Numbered from the stretch's first letter, positions 1-7,522 are shown. The stretch: 13,910 bases of DNA from a bacterium (GCA_018903015.1 JAHIPR010000224.1:1-13910), one strand, 5' to 3'. Numbers and translations: made by a program. The notes: generated by a model not told the origin, from the sequence alone.

Positions 1-1065
1 AGATATACCAAAAACCATTATAGCAGTTGCTATGGCTACCTCGAAATGATTACTTGCTCCTACCAGCGCAGAAGGAGCAGCATCTTCATAATTAAGTTTC
101 AATAGTTTTGCTAATCCATAGGTGAGAAAAAAGATAAGGTTAGTTTGGATAAAAAGTGGAATAGCTATCCATAGTATGGTTAGAGGTTTGGTTAAAATAA
201 TCTCACCTTTAAAGGAAAAAAGTAAGATTAGAGTAAATAGTAGAGCAACAATAGATACCGGGGTAAGTAAATGTAAAAAATTCTCTTTAAACCATTTTTC
301 GCCCTTTGCCTTTATTATCCATTTTCTGGAAAAATAACCTGCCACTAAGGGTAAGGCAACATAAATGCTTATAGAAAGTAGTAGTGCTTGCCAGGGGACT
401 GGTAATTTTCCTACGCCAAGTAAGAATCCACCAAGCGGTCCATAAAGAAAAAGCATAGTTAGAGAATTTATTGCTACCATAACCAGCGTATGTCCATCGT
501 TGCCTTTCGCCAAGAAACCCCAAACTAAGACCATTGCTGTACAGGGGGCAATGCCTAACAAGATATTTCCGGCAAGAAAACTTCTCCACAGAGGGATTTC
601 GAGCAATTTCATCCCATTGTTTATCACTACAGTTCCAGCCCCTTGAATTGTTCCTACTGCCCAATCTGCTCCAGGTGGAAGTTTTACTAAATCCATTGCC
701 TCACTCCCAATAAAATTTTTAAAAATAAAACCTAAAAAAAAGATAGATATAGCATACATAGTAAAAGGTTTTACTGCCCAGTTAGCAAATAAAGTCAGTC
801 CAACCGGCTTGATAGATTTTCCTGCTTTTAACACTTCCCCGAAGTCAATCTTTACCATAATCGGATACATCATAAAAAATAGACAAACTGCAATCGGAAT
901 AGAAACTACTGGTGCCTCACCAATATAAATGGCTAATCCGTCAAGATATTTTGCAACTCCGGGAATAATCTTACCAAAAATAATTCCAATAACAATACAT
1001 AACAAGACCCATACCGTTAGATATTTTTCAAAAACATTTAGGCCTCCCTTTTTTTCTTTAACCAC
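1..1065 (-). CDS. acr3: Acr3-family arsenite efflux permease (3' end outside window)
   Basis: Inner-membrane carrier of the bile acid/arsenite (BART) superfamily that expels arsenite from the cytoplasm. Frame -1 is open for 355 codons to the window edge. It begins at GTG (1065-1063), 8 nt after AAGGAGG; the ATG two bases upstream is in another frame and meets a stop after nine codons. Visible family marks are [20 protein letters not shown] near residues 55-74, the loop [12 protein letters not shown] with Cys175, the conserved essential cysteine of Acr3, and near the edge [14 protein letters not shown], a hallmark of the family. Many hydrophobic segments fit a 10-helix carrier of about 370 residues, so only the last helix should be missing. 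It is the third gene of a minus-strand operon after an ArsP-type permease and a mini-thioredoxin. Identification is strong; substrate (arsenite, possibly antimonite) rests on the family. Confidence 0.93.
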   Translation of the reverse strand, partial: MVKEKKGGLNVFEKYLTVWVLLCIVIGIIFGKIIPGVAKYLDGLAIYIGEAPVVSIPIAVCLFFMMYPIMVKIDFGEVLKAGKSIKPVGLTLFANWAVKPFTMYAISIFFLGFIFKNFIGSEAMDLVKLPPGADWAVGTIQGAGTVVINNGMKLLEIPLWRSFLAGNILLGIAPCTAMVLVWGFLAKGNDGHTLVMVAINSLTMLFLYGPLGGFLLGVGKLPVPWQALLLSISIYVALPLVAGYFSRKWIIKAKGEKWFKENFLHLLTPVSIVALLFTLILLFSFKGEIILTKPLTILWIAIPLFIQTNLIFFLTYGLAKLLKLNYEDAAPSALVGASNHFEVAIATAIMVFGIS

Positions 1066-1136
1066 ATAGTTAACCTCCTTTTGTTATTTTATGCCTTACC
1101 TTTTCCACTTAAAGCACTCTGTTAATTTTTAGTATT

Positions 1137-1376
1137 TTATTTCTTTTCTTCAATCCAATCAGTAATTTCTTGTTTGCCGGGCATTCTACCTGCCACCTTT
1201 ACATTTCCATCAATGACTAAAGCGGGAGTAACCATAACCCCATAATCGATAATTTTGTTGATATCAGTTACTTTAACAATTTCTGCTGAAACACCAAGTT
1301 TACTGATGATCTCCTCAGTTAGTTCGTGTAATTTTTTACATTTCGGGCAGCCGGTTCCTAAAATTTCAATTTTTAT
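1137..1376 (-). CDS. Mini-thioredoxin (redox-active disulfide family), apparent ATA start
   Basis: A 79-residue thioredoxin-fold protein of the small archaeal/bacterial glutaredoxin-like type often found in arsenic and permease operons. It opens with the typical beta strand IEILGTGCPKCKKL, so the redox pair is Cys10-x-x-Cys13. The cis-proline loop VTPALVIDGNVKVAGRMPG at about residues 49-67 is also typical. The usual family start is MKIEILGTGCPKC. Here the Met position is ATA (1376-1374), 9 nt after a strong AAAGGAGG (1393-1386). No ATG, GTG or TTG exists in frame between that site and the upstream stop, so the gene starts at ATA (or ATT two codons later), or an ATG was miscalled or mutated. 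It probably passes electrons to, or otherwise supports, the metalloid transport genes on either side; that role is inferred from context. Confidence 0.85.
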   Translation of the reverse strand: MKIEILGTGCPKCKKLHELTEEIISKLGVSAEIVKVTDINKIIDYGVMVTPALVIDGNVKVAGRMPGKQEITDWIEEKK

Positions 1377-1385
1377 ACTAAATCC

Positions 1386-1393
1386 CTCCTTTC
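1386..1393 (-). promoter_or_regulatory. Strong ribosome binding site fixing the ATA start
   Basis: The minus strand reads AAAGGAGG here, followed by GATTTAGT and then ATA AAA ATT. Spacing from the GGAGG core to ATA is ideal for initiation, which is the main reason for placing the thioredoxin start at the ATA codon. Confidence 0.7.
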
Positions 1394-1418
1394 ATCTCTT
1401 TATTATATATATATATTT

Positions 1419-2585
1419 TTAAAAAAAGTATCCAAAAATCATTCCACTTAATGTTGCCATAGTTACTACTAAAAAGATAAATACTAAAGCTTTTTTAGTT
1501 CCTAAAATACTTCTGATAACTAACATATTTGGCAGGCTCAAAGCTGGACCAGCCAGCAAAAGAGCTAAGGCTGGGCCTTTACCCATACCTGCTCCTAACA
1601 ATCCTTGTAAGATAGGAATCTCAGTCAGGGTAGCAAAATACATCAAAGCCCCGATTACCGAGGCAAATAAATTTGACCATAAGCTATTTCCCCCAACTGA
1701 ATTCTCAATCCATATTTTTGGTATCAATGCTTCGCTCCCCGGCCTGCCTAATAAAAAACCAGCTACCAAAACCCCTCCTAATAAAAGGGGTAATATTTGT
1801 TCAGCAAAACCCCAGCTGGAACTTACCCATTTAGCCCGTTCTTTCTTATTAAACCACTTAACGATCATCCAGAGTAAAATAGTTGAAAGAATACCGGTTA
1901 TATACCATTTAAAACTATAAATTACTTGCCAAGTTTTAATTGATTCAGCTTTTCCCCAATTAGCAAAAACTAATATCCCTATCAGAATTGCGAAGTAAAA
2001 TACTGTCTGCCATAAGGGTCTTTCTTCTTGTACATTACTTTCAGTAAATATGTTTTTGTCTTTAATTTTTTCTTTTTCGTCTTCATGAAAGATAAAGTGC
2101 ATGGATAAGCCGATTACTATAGAGAAAATAATAGCTCCAATGGCGCGAGCTAAGCCTAATTCAAATCCTAATACTCGAGCAGTTAAAATAATTGCCAATA
2201 CATTAATAGCTGGTCCGGAATAAAGGAAGGTAGTAGCTGGCCCTATTCCTGCGCCACGTTTATAAATTCCGGCGAAAAGCGGTAAAACCGTACAGGAACA
2301 GACTGCTAAGATTGTGCCAGAAACAGATGCAGCAGTATAACTTAAAAATTTATTGGCTTCTGCTCCAAAATATTTTATTATATTTTCTTGACTGATAAAA
2401 TTAGCAATTGCTCCGGCAATAAAAAATGCGGGAATCAGGCACAATAATACATGCTGACGGGCATAATCCTGTACCATTAATAAGGATTCCAATAATGCAT
2501 TTAATATTTTAGAACTGCTAAAGGGCATAAAATAAAAAAACACAAATACCGTGACTATAATAAAAATTTTCGATCTTTGTTTCAT
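1419..2585 (-). CDS. ArsP/DUF318-family permease
   Basis: Polytopic membrane permease of 388 residues, normal for the UPF0718/DUF318 (ArsP_1) family. Characterised members export trivalent organoarsenicals such as methylarsenite; others in ars operons are uncharacterised. The first conserved block is AVCSCTVLPLFAGIYKRGAG near residues 94-113, with the CSC motif (96-98), then GPATTFLYSGPAINVLA. The second inverted-topology block near the C terminus has TEIPILQGLLGAGMGKGPAL followed by LLAGPALSLPNMLVIRS. A hydrophilic cytoplasmic loop lies near residues 168-187 (HEDEKEKIKDKNIF). It is the promoter-proximal gene of the minus operon, about 42 nt before the mini-thioredoxin. The start ATG follows a modest AAGGA. 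Operon control by an ArsR-type repressor is suggested by the palindrome in its promoter. Substrate is not provable from sequence. Confidence 0.88.
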   Translation of the reverse strand: MKQRSKIFIIVTVFVFFYFMPFSSSKILNALLESLLMVQDYARQHVLLCLIPAFFIAGAIANFISQENIIKYFGAEANKFLSYTAASVSGTILAVCSCTVLPLFAGIYKRGAGIGPATTFLYSGPAINVLAIILTARVLGFELGLARAIGAIIFSIVIGLSMHFIFHEDEKEKIKDKNIFTESNVQEERPLWQTVFYFAILIGILVFANWGKAESIKTWQVIYSFKWYITGILSTILLWMIVKWFNKKERAKWVSSSWGFAEQILPLLLGGVLVAGFLLGRPGSEALIPKIWIENSVGGNSLWSNLFASVIGALMYFATLTEIPILQGLLGAGMGKGPALALLLAGPALSLPNMLVIRSILGTKKALVFIFLVVTMATLSGMIFGYFF

Positions 2586-2605
2586 CTTTTTTCCTTATTT
2601 CTTTT

Positions 2606-2631
2606 TATATATGATAAAATTATCATATATA
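2606..2631. promoter_or_regulatory. Perfect 12-2-12 inverted repeat, putative ArsR/SmtB operator
   Basis: TATATATGATAA, then AA, then TTATCATATATA: two perfect 12-bp arms with a 2-bp spacer. This is the architecture known for ArsR/SmtB-family operators (12-2-12). It lies 21 bp upstream of the permease start and covers the spacer and -10 region of the predicted promoter, so a bound repressor would block polymerase. The repressor gene is not in this window; it may lie beyond the left edge or elsewhere. Confidence 0.7.
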
Positions 2632-2645
2632 CATATCTTTGTCAA
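2617..2645 (-). promoter_or_regulatory. Sigma-A-type promoter of the arsenic operon
   Basis: On the minus strand a perfect -35 TTGACA (2645-2640) is followed by 17 nt and a -10-like TAATTT (2622-2617). It overlaps the 12-2-12 palindrome, consistent with repression by occlusion. The -10 is only a moderate match. Confidence 0.55.
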
Positions 2646-2672
2646 ACAAAAAATGTTTTATTTTTATAAAAA

Positions 2673-2700
2673 GAAGGATTTTTATTATTTTCTGTAGTAA
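2673..2700 (+). promoter_or_regulatory. Sigma-H-like promoter, weak -10 (copy 1)
   Basis: GAAGGATTT (2673-2681), 12 nt, GTAGTAA (2694-2700). The -35 matches RnAGGAWWW; the -10 deviates at two positions from RnnGAAT. It precedes the DUF3795 gene and aligns over about 40 bp with copy 2 at 3329-3355. Confidence 0.4.
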
Positions 2701-2773
2701 AGATAAAGTAAGATGTGGATTAATTAATTTAATAAGAATTTATTTTGTTAAACGGAGGAGTAAATAGATAAAA

Positions 2774-3241
2774 ATGATAAAAGAAAGAAAGGGTTTGAGC
2801 TCAATGAACGAAGATAAAAAATTAGTTGCTTATTGCGGACTTTATTGCGGGGATTGTGTTAATTACAAGGGAGAGATTGCAGATTTAGCCAGAGATTTGA
2901 GGAAAAAATTAAGGCAAGAAAAATTTGATCGAGTCTCCAAAGGGTTAAGTAAATACTTTAAAGAATTTAAAGATTATGAAAAGTGTTATGCAACTTTAGG
3001 GGCAATGGTTAGATTACGCTGCGGCAGAGTGTGTAGAGACGGAGGGGGACCTCCATTTTGTAAAATCAGAAAATGTTGCGAAAAGAAAAATATTCAAGGC
3101 TGCTGGGAGTGCGAAGAGTTTGAAACTTGCATCAAATTAGATTTTCTAAAACCCATTCATGAAGATGCCCATCTAAAAAATCTAAGGAAAATTAAAAAAC
3201 AAGGAACCGATAAATTCATTAATGGTAAAAGATATTGGTAA
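2774..3241 (+). CDS. Cys-rich DUF3795-domain protein
   Basis: A soluble 155-residue protein recognised as DUF3795-like, a family of cysteine-rich, probably metal-binding proteins of unknown function common in anaerobes and archaea. The N-terminal block AYCGLYCGDCVNYKGEIADL (Cys21, Cys25, Cys28) is diagnostic. A second Cys cluster follows: CGRVCRDGGGPPFCKIRKCC, then CWECEEFETC. The basic tail ends in NGKRYW. The chosen ATG lies 13 nt after GGAGGAG, which is long; an in-frame ATG at 2804 would give MNEDKKLVAYC, closer to the usual family start, but has only a weak AAGGG upstream. The gene is divergent from the arsenic operon and has its own candidate promoter about 75 nt upstream. Cysteine spacing suggests zinc or an iron-sulfur cluster; function is unknown. 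Confidence 0.85.
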   Translation: MIKERKGLSSMNEDKKLVAYCGLYCGDCVNYKGEIADLARDLRKKLRQEKFDRVSKGLSKYFKEFKDYEKCYATLGAMVRLRCGRVCRDGGGPPFCKIRKCCEKKNIQGCWECEEFETCIKLDFLKPIHEDAHLKNLRKIKKQGTDKFINGKRYW

Positions 3242-3328
3242 ATGAAAAAATATATGAATTTTTAGTAGGGGCCGAATTTATTCAACCCTGAGATTGCCAG
3301 ATTAAAAATTGAAAGCTTTTCTGTAAAA

Positions 3329-3355
3329 AGAGGATTTTTAGGTATTTTGTAGAAT
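3329..3355 (+). promoter_or_regulatory. Sigma-H-like promoter (copy 2, full match)
   Basis: AGAGGATTT (3329-3337), 11 nt, GTAGAAT (3349-3355): an exact match to the Bacillus sigma-H consensus RnAGGAWWW-N11/12-RnnGAAT. It lies about 105 nt upstream of the hydrolase start and would drive the hydrolase-acyltransferase operon. Confidence 0.55.
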
Positions 3356-3461
3356 AAAGAAGTAAGACTATTCCCAAATTATTTTTACTAACAATGATGT
3401 ATCATCTTAATTCAAGTGTGCAAATTCATAATTTTTGAAAATAAAAAGGAGCAAAGAGGTT

Positions 3462-4922
3462 GTGAAAAAGATTTATAGAATTTTGTTTAGCATTTTTATC
3501 TGTTTTACTTTAATAATTATAGGAAGTGCCTTTTTTATAGTTTCAGCGCAAGAGCAAGTTACTTCTAACCCAGGTATCGAAGGTATCTGGGAGGGCAAGT
3601 TGAAAGTTCCTGGAACAGAACTTAGGATTGTATTCAAAATTTCAAGAAATCCGGATGGTACTCTAAATGCCACTTTGGATAGTCCTGACCAGGGAGCAAC
3701 TGATATCCCCGTGGAAGAAGTTATTTTTAAAGATAATACTTTACGTCTGGAAGTAAAATCTGCGGGAGGGGTTTTTGAAGGGAAAGTAAGTGAAGATTTT
3801 TTAGTCATTGAGGGAGCGTGGAAGCAGTCTGGACAGACTTTACCCCTTACGGTTAAGCGGGTTGATAAAGCAGTGGAAATACTTAGACCTCAGGAGCCAA
3901 AAAAACCTTATCCTTATAAAGAAGAAGAAGTTACATATGAAAATAAGGATGCAGGAATTTCGCTTGCTGGTACCTTAACTTTACCATCTGGTGATGCTCC
4001 TTTCCCGGCAGTTTTGTTAATAACCGGTTCCGGACCGCAGGACCGAAATGAAACAGTATTTGGTCATCGCCCTTTTCTGGTATTAGCAGATTATCTGACT
4101 CGTCAGGATATTGCAGTCCTCAGGGTAGATGATCGGGGAGTGGGAGAATCTACCGGGGACTTTTCCCGGGCTACCAGTGAAGATTTTGCTTCCGATGTGT
4201 TAGCAGGCGTGGAATATCTTAAAACCTGTAAAGAAATAGATCCCACTAAAATAGGTCTTATCGGACATAGCGAAGGTGGCATTATTGACCCGATGGTTGC
4301 TGTAAAATCTTCAGATGTGGCTTTTATAGTATTGATGGCAGGAACAGGGTTAACCGGAGAAGAAATTTTATATTTGCAGGGTGCTTTAATTGCCAGGGCA
4401 ATGGGGATTAGCGAAGAAGATATTGTTAAAAATCGTCAGAATAATGAAAAAATATTTTCTCTCATTAAGGAAGTAGAAGACGAGAAGATTATTGAAGAAA
4501 AACTTCGTCAGATGTTTATGGCTGATTGGGAAAAGATGAGTGAGGAAGAAAAAAAAGCAATAGGTGATCCGGAAGTTTACCTTAAGGTCCAGCTTCAGAG
4601 CTTATTATCTCCCTGGTTTAAGTTTTTCCTGACTTATGATCCTAAACCAACTTTGAGTAAGGTAAAGTGTCCGGTACTGGCTATAAATGGGGAGAAAGAT
4701 TTACAAGTTCCCTCCAAAGAGAATCTAAGTGCTATCGAAGAAGCCCTCATTACCGGAGGCAACAAAAACTTTACTGTCAAAGAATTCCCCGGCCTTAATC
4801 ATCTTTTTCAGAATACTCAAACGGGATTGCCTGCTGAATATGCGAAGATTGAGGAAACAATTTCACCGGAGGTTTTAAAAATAATAAGTGATTGGGTTTT
4901 AGAACAAACCCGAGACAAATAA
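3462..4922 (+). CDS. Secreted alpha/beta hydrolase (EstD-like serine esterase/acyl-peptidase family)
   Basis: Serine hydrolase of 486 residues from GTG 3462, chosen because AAAGGAG (3445-3451) precedes it by 10 nt; an in-frame TTG at 3435 has no ribosome site. The N terminus (KKIYRILF, a hydrophobic stretch, VSAQEQ) is a signal peptide or membrane anchor. Residues about 35-135 form a beta-rich domain (GIEGIWEGKLKVPG...LPLTVKRV) typical of EstD-like esterases. The hydrolase domain follows: oxyanion region LLITGSGPQDRNET, nucleophile elbow IGHSEGG (Ser270), probable acid Asp413 in GEKDLQVP and His447 in GLNHLF. A helical lid-like insert occupies about residues 305-385. It is probably exported and acts on esters outside the membrane. 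The downstream acyltransferase starts 14 nt later. Function is family-level; substrate unknown. Confidence 0.88.
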   Translation: MKKIYRILFSIFICFTLIIIGSAFFIVSAQEQVTSNPGIEGIWEGKLKVPGTELRIVFKISRNPDGTLNATLDSPDQGATDIPVEEVIFKDNTLRLEVKSAGGVFEGKVSEDFLVIEGAWKQSGQTLPLTVKRVDKAVEILRPQEPKKPYPYKEEEVTYENKDAGISLAGTLTLPSGDAPFPAVLLITGSGPQDRNETVFGHRPFLVLADYLTRQDIAVLRVDDRGVGESTGDFSRATSEDFASDVLAGVEYLKTCKEIDPTKIGLIGHSEGGIIDPMVAVKSSDVAFIVLMAGTGLTGEEILYLQGALIARAMGISEEDIVKNRQNNEKIFSLIKEVEDEKIIEEKLRQMFMADWEKMSEEEKKAIGDPEVYLKVQLQSLLSPWFKFFLTYDPKPTLSKVKCPVLAINGEKDLQVPSKENLSAIEEALITGGNKNFTVKEFPGLNHLFQNTQTGLPAEYAKIEETISPEVLKIISDWVLEQTRDK

Positions 4923-4936
4923 TGGGGTAGCTTATT

Positions 4937-5524
4937 TTGTTATACAATATTGCCAAATGTATTTGTTGGATTATTTTTAAATTAATTTTTCGGCTAAAAG
5001 TAACCGGTCAAGAAGATATACCCCAGGATGGCCCGTTTATTATTGTCGCCAATCATTCGAGTTTACTAGACCCGGTTATTCTGGGGATATCGGTTAGACC
5101 TAAAGTAATTTTTATAGCCGCGGCCTATCTTTTTAAAATAGGTTGGCTTGGTTATATGTTAAGACAGTTGAATTCTATTCCGGTTCAAAGAGAAAATGAT
5201 ATTAAGGCAATTAAGCAATCCTTGAAAATATTGAAGAGAGGTGGAGTTTTGGGAATTTTCCCCGAAGGGGGTATTGACCGCCAAAAGAATAATTTACCCG
5301 TTAGAGCAGGAGCCGCCTATCTGGCTACCAAGATAGGAGTACCTATTGTACCTATAAGGATTAAAGGAGCCGATAAAGCTTTGCCAAGAGGAGCAAAATT
5401 TATCAGAAGCTTACACAAAATTGAAGTGGAAATTAAGAAACCGATTTACTGCTCAAGGCAGACTAATAAGGATAAAGAAATTATTAAAAGGGTAGTAGAA
5501 TCTTATATAAAAGAGATATATTAA
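4937..5524 (+). CDS. plsC: PlsC-type 1-acyl-glycerol-3-phosphate acyltransferase
   Basis: Membrane-associated acyltransferase of 195 residues, typical of short PlsC proteins. It transfers an acyl chain from acyl-ACP or acyl-CoA to lysophosphatidic acid, giving phosphatidic acid in phospholipid synthesis. Motif I NHSSLLD (His40, Asp45) is the catalytic HX4D; motif III FPEGG (108-112) is the phosphate-binding block, here with Gly where many members have Thr; motif IV is VPIVPIRIKGADKALPRG. The N terminus is hydrophobic (IAKCICWIIFKLIF). The start is TTG, after a weak GGGGT. It lies 14 nt after the hydrolase stop and is probably co-transcribed and partly coupled to it. Other glycerolipid-type acyltransferases in this superfamily cannot be excluded. 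Confidence 0.9.
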   Translation: MLYNIAKCICWIIFKLIFRLKVTGQEDIPQDGPFIIVANHSSLLDPVILGISVRPKVIFIAAAYLFKIGWLGYMLRQLNSIPVQRENDIKAIKQSLKILKRGGVLGIFPEGGIDRQKNNLPVRAGAAYLATKIGVPIVPIRIKGADKALPRGAKFIRSLHKIEVEIKKPIYCSRQTNKDKEIIKRVVESYIKEIY

Positions 5525-5619
5525 AATGGAGTTGACGAAATATGATTCTAAGATTATTAGTAAAAACAAAAAACCATTAACCTCAAAAATTAAAAAGTTG
5601 CTATATTTTTTTAAAATAA

Positions 5620-5646
5620 AAAGGAATTTCCTTCTTTTTATCGAAT
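5620..5646 (+). promoter_or_regulatory. Sigma-H-like promoter (copy 3, full match)
   Basis: AAAGGAATT (5620-5628), 11 nt, ATCGAAT (5640-5646): exact match to RnAGGAWWW-N11-RnnGAAT. Transcription would begin about 15-20 nt before the racemase start and just before its AAGGGGGGAA ribosome site. Confidence 0.6.
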
Positions 5647-5669
5647 TCTTTTATTAAGGGGGGAAAATT

Positions 5670-6359
5670 ATGTCAAAACATATTGGAATAGTCGGATGTA
5701 GCGCAGAAGGTGCAGCTCTTTGTTATCGTACAATCTGCAAAGAAGGAACAAGTTTATTGGGAAGACACGCTCATCCGGAGGTTACTATGCACACTTTTCC
5801 TCTGAGCGAATATATGCGGTATATCGAGAAAGGGGATTGGGGAGGAGTAGCAGATTTAATGTTATCTTCGGTATCTAAACTGGCAAAAGTGGGAGCAGAT
5901 TTTGCTATATGCCCTGATAACACCATACACCAGGCCTTCGATTTGGTAGTCAAAGAATCACGAATTCCCTGGCTTCATATTGCGCAGGAAGTTGCCGCTG
6001 AAGCAAAACAAAAAGATTATAAATGCCTGGGAATTTTGGGCACACAATATTTGATGGAGGGCCCGGTTTATCCTGCCAAGATTACCACGGTTGGCATTAA
6101 ATATATGATTCCCGAAGTAAAAGATAGAGAGAGAATTAATAAGATAATTTTTGATGAATTAGTTAATGCTTGTTTTACTTCAGAAGCGCTTACCTATTTT
6201 AAAGAAGTCATTGATGAATTAAAAAACAAAGGGTGTGATGCGGTTGTTCTTGGCTGTACCGAAATACCGCTGTTAGTAAATCAAGAGAATTCATCTCTAC
6301 CTTTACTTGATTCTACCAGACTCCTGGCAAGAGCTGCTTTGAAAGAAGCAACAAGATAA
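5670..6359 (+). CDS. Aspartate/glutamate racemase superfamily protein
   Basis: A 229-residue cytoplasmic protein of the PLP-independent Asp/Glu/hydantoin racemase superfamily, with two similar halves. The N terminus IGIVGCSAEGAALCYRTI corresponds to the IGIIGGMGP start of aspartate racemases. The first catalytic site, normally PCNT, reads ICPDNTIHQAF, so Asp83 replaces the usual cysteine and a cysteine (Cys81) sits two residues earlier. The second site LGCTEIPLL keeps Cys196. The end LLDSTRLLARAALKEA fits the family's end. I recall a subfamily in which CPDNTIH is conserved, so this is probably a subfamily trait rather than a broken site; a single-base racemase activity on Asp or Glu should not be assumed. 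Start ATG has a strong AAGGGGGGAA site. It shares an operon with the downstream membrane protein (29-nt gap). Confidence 0.85.
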   Translation: MSKHIGIVGCSAEGAALCYRTICKEGTSLLGRHAHPEVTMHTFPLSEYMRYIEKGDWGGVADLMLSSVSKLAKVGADFAICPDNTIHQAFDLVVKESRIPWLHIAQEVAAEAKQKDYKCLGILGTQYLMEGPVYPAKITTVGIKYMIPEVKDRERINKIIFDELVNACFTSEALTYFKEVIDELKNKGCDAVVLGCTEIPLLVNQENSSLPLLDSTRLLARAALKEATR

Positions 6360-6388
6360 AATCTTTATTAAGGAGGTAAATAAGATAG

Positions 6389-7108
6389 ATGAATAAAATT
6401 AATTTAAAAGAAAAAATGGAAATTTTGAATATGCAAAGAATTGTCTTTGCGGTGGTTTTATTTATCTTATTAATTGTGATAGCCAGCATTCTTTTATTAA
6501 TCTGGTGGCCGGGAAAACCATCGTTAGCAGAAATAACCAATTCCTGGGTCGCCTTAATAATGGTGTATCTGGTGCTCAGTATAGTATTATTTGAAAAGCC
6601 TATTTACAAGTTCTTTGAAGAATTTTTTACTGCTAAAAAATCAGAGCAGCACGATTCTCAACAGTCAAAACAAGAACAATTTCTCGGTTCAGTTTTAGAT
6701 ATTAATATTGGTGATTTAACCCCTTCTTACGATTTTGAGCGGGACAATATATTAAATAGAGAAATTCAAGAAACAGACTCCGTCGTTTTAAGAGAAGAAG
6801 AGATGGTTAAGCATATTCGAAAACTGCAAAAGGAAAATATTAAATGGCGATTTCTCTATGCCGATACTTATCTGGTATTATACGCAAAATATGTTTTATT
6901 CTGGATTCATAAATCCAAATCGGTAAACCGAGAAGAATTTGATAATATATGGCAGCCTAAAATATCCGACCCCGAAGAGCGGGAGGCCATATTAGACGCC
7001 CTCCTTGATTTAGAATTTATCCGGGAAGAGGAAGGATATACTTTTTCTATTACTGAGTTAGGCTCAGCTTACGTAAATTATCTGAAAGAAATGGACAAGC
7101 AAAAGTAA
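6389..7108 (+). CDS. Unrecognised two-helix membrane protein with winged-helix-like C terminus
   Basis: I do not recognise this 239-residue protein. Two hydrophobic segments (about residues 18-40 and 51-68) form a hairpin in the membrane. A polar linker rich in Gln, Ser and Lys follows (82-97), then acidic and charged helices (about 115-165, including a helix with VVLREEEMVKHIRKLQKENI). The final part, about residues 165-235, has the pattern of a small winged-helix fold: SVNREEFDNIW, ILDALLDLEFIREEEGYTFS, ITELGSAYVNYLKE. It looks like a cytosolic domain tethered to the membrane. AGGAGG lies 12 nt before the ATG. It is the second gene after the racemase and ends 4 nt before a large hairpin element that could terminate transcription. 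Function unknown. Confidence 0.75.
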   Translation: MNKINLKEKMEILNMQRIVFAVVLFILLIVIASILLLIWWPGKPSLAEITNSWVALIMVYLVLSIVLFEKPIYKFFEEFFTAKKSEQHDSQQSKQEQFLGSVLDINIGDLTPSYDFERDNILNREIQETDSVVLREEEMVKHIRKLQKENIKWRFLYADTYLVLYAKYVLFWIHKSKSVNREEFDNIWQPKISDPEEREAILDALLDLEFIREEEGYTFSITELGSAYVNYLKEMDKQK

Positions 7109-7112
7109 CAAA

Positions 7113-7193
7113 TGGGGTCAAATCTTTATTATTGACAAATAGTATAATTTGCCCTCAATGATTTTATTTGTCAAAAATAAAGATTTGACCCCA
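7113..7193. repeat. 81-bp REP/MITE-like inverted-repeat element
   Basis: Two 28-bp arms (7113-7140 and 7166-7193) are inverted repeats differing at one base, with a 25-bp centre. The arms begin TGGGGTCAAATCTTTATT and continue to TTGACAAAT. TGGGGTCAA...TTGACA palindromes resemble the non-autonomous elements mobilised by REP-associated (Y1, IS200-like) transposases; no transposase is present here. Folded, it makes a very stable hairpin just after the stop of the membrane protein and could act as a transcript end. Confidence 0.75.
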
Positions 7194-7481
7194 AGAACAT
7201 TATTGGAGTTAGGAAGAATAAAATATTAAGTAAAAAAGAGTAGTTTTTGAAGGGTAAATAGATAGGTCGGCAAAAAAAATGCAAATAAGAACGTTTTTTC
7301 GCATTATGCTCTTAGAAGTCTTATAATCTAAGGTTTACCTTGATTAGAAAAAACTAATATCGGTTACTGGAGAAGTTAGAGAAATTATAAAAGGTTAAGA
7401 GAACCTTTATTCTTAAGATCTTCAAAGTTTAGTGCAGATCTCATTCTTTCAGTATAAACTTCCATCTCTTTATGATAACTA

Positions 7482-7511
7482 TTGACAATATATATATAAG
7501 GTATTTATAAT
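7482..7511 (+). promoter_or_regulatory. Consensus sigma-A promoter of mazEF
   Basis: TTGACA (7482-7487) and TATAAT (7506-7511) are both perfect, with an 18-nt spacer. Transcription would start near 7518, about 25 nt before the antitoxin ATG. Confidence 0.75.
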
Positions 7512-7522
7512 ATATATAAATA
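7502..7522. promoter_or_regulatory. Palindrome over the mazEF -10, candidate antitoxin operator
   Basis: TATTTATA (7502-7509), 5 bp, TATAAATA (7515-7522) are perfect 8-bp inverted arms lying on the -10 box. Ribbon-helix-helix antitoxins usually repress their own promoter through such sites. The region is very AT-rich, so chance symmetry is possible. Confidence 0.45.

Noticed and set aside
287..664. 125-codon minus-strand open frame overlapping acr3
   Set aside because: It lies in another frame of the clear Acr3 coding sequence, and its translation shows no family pattern.
7113..7193. CRISPR-like repeat pair
   Set aside because: Only two copies in inverted orientation with a 25-bp centre; this is a hairpin element, not a direct-repeat array.
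7390..7470. Short minus-strand frame (26 codons) with protein-like composition upstream of mazEF
   Set aside because: Too short, no ribosome site and no family I can name; at most decayed coding DNA.
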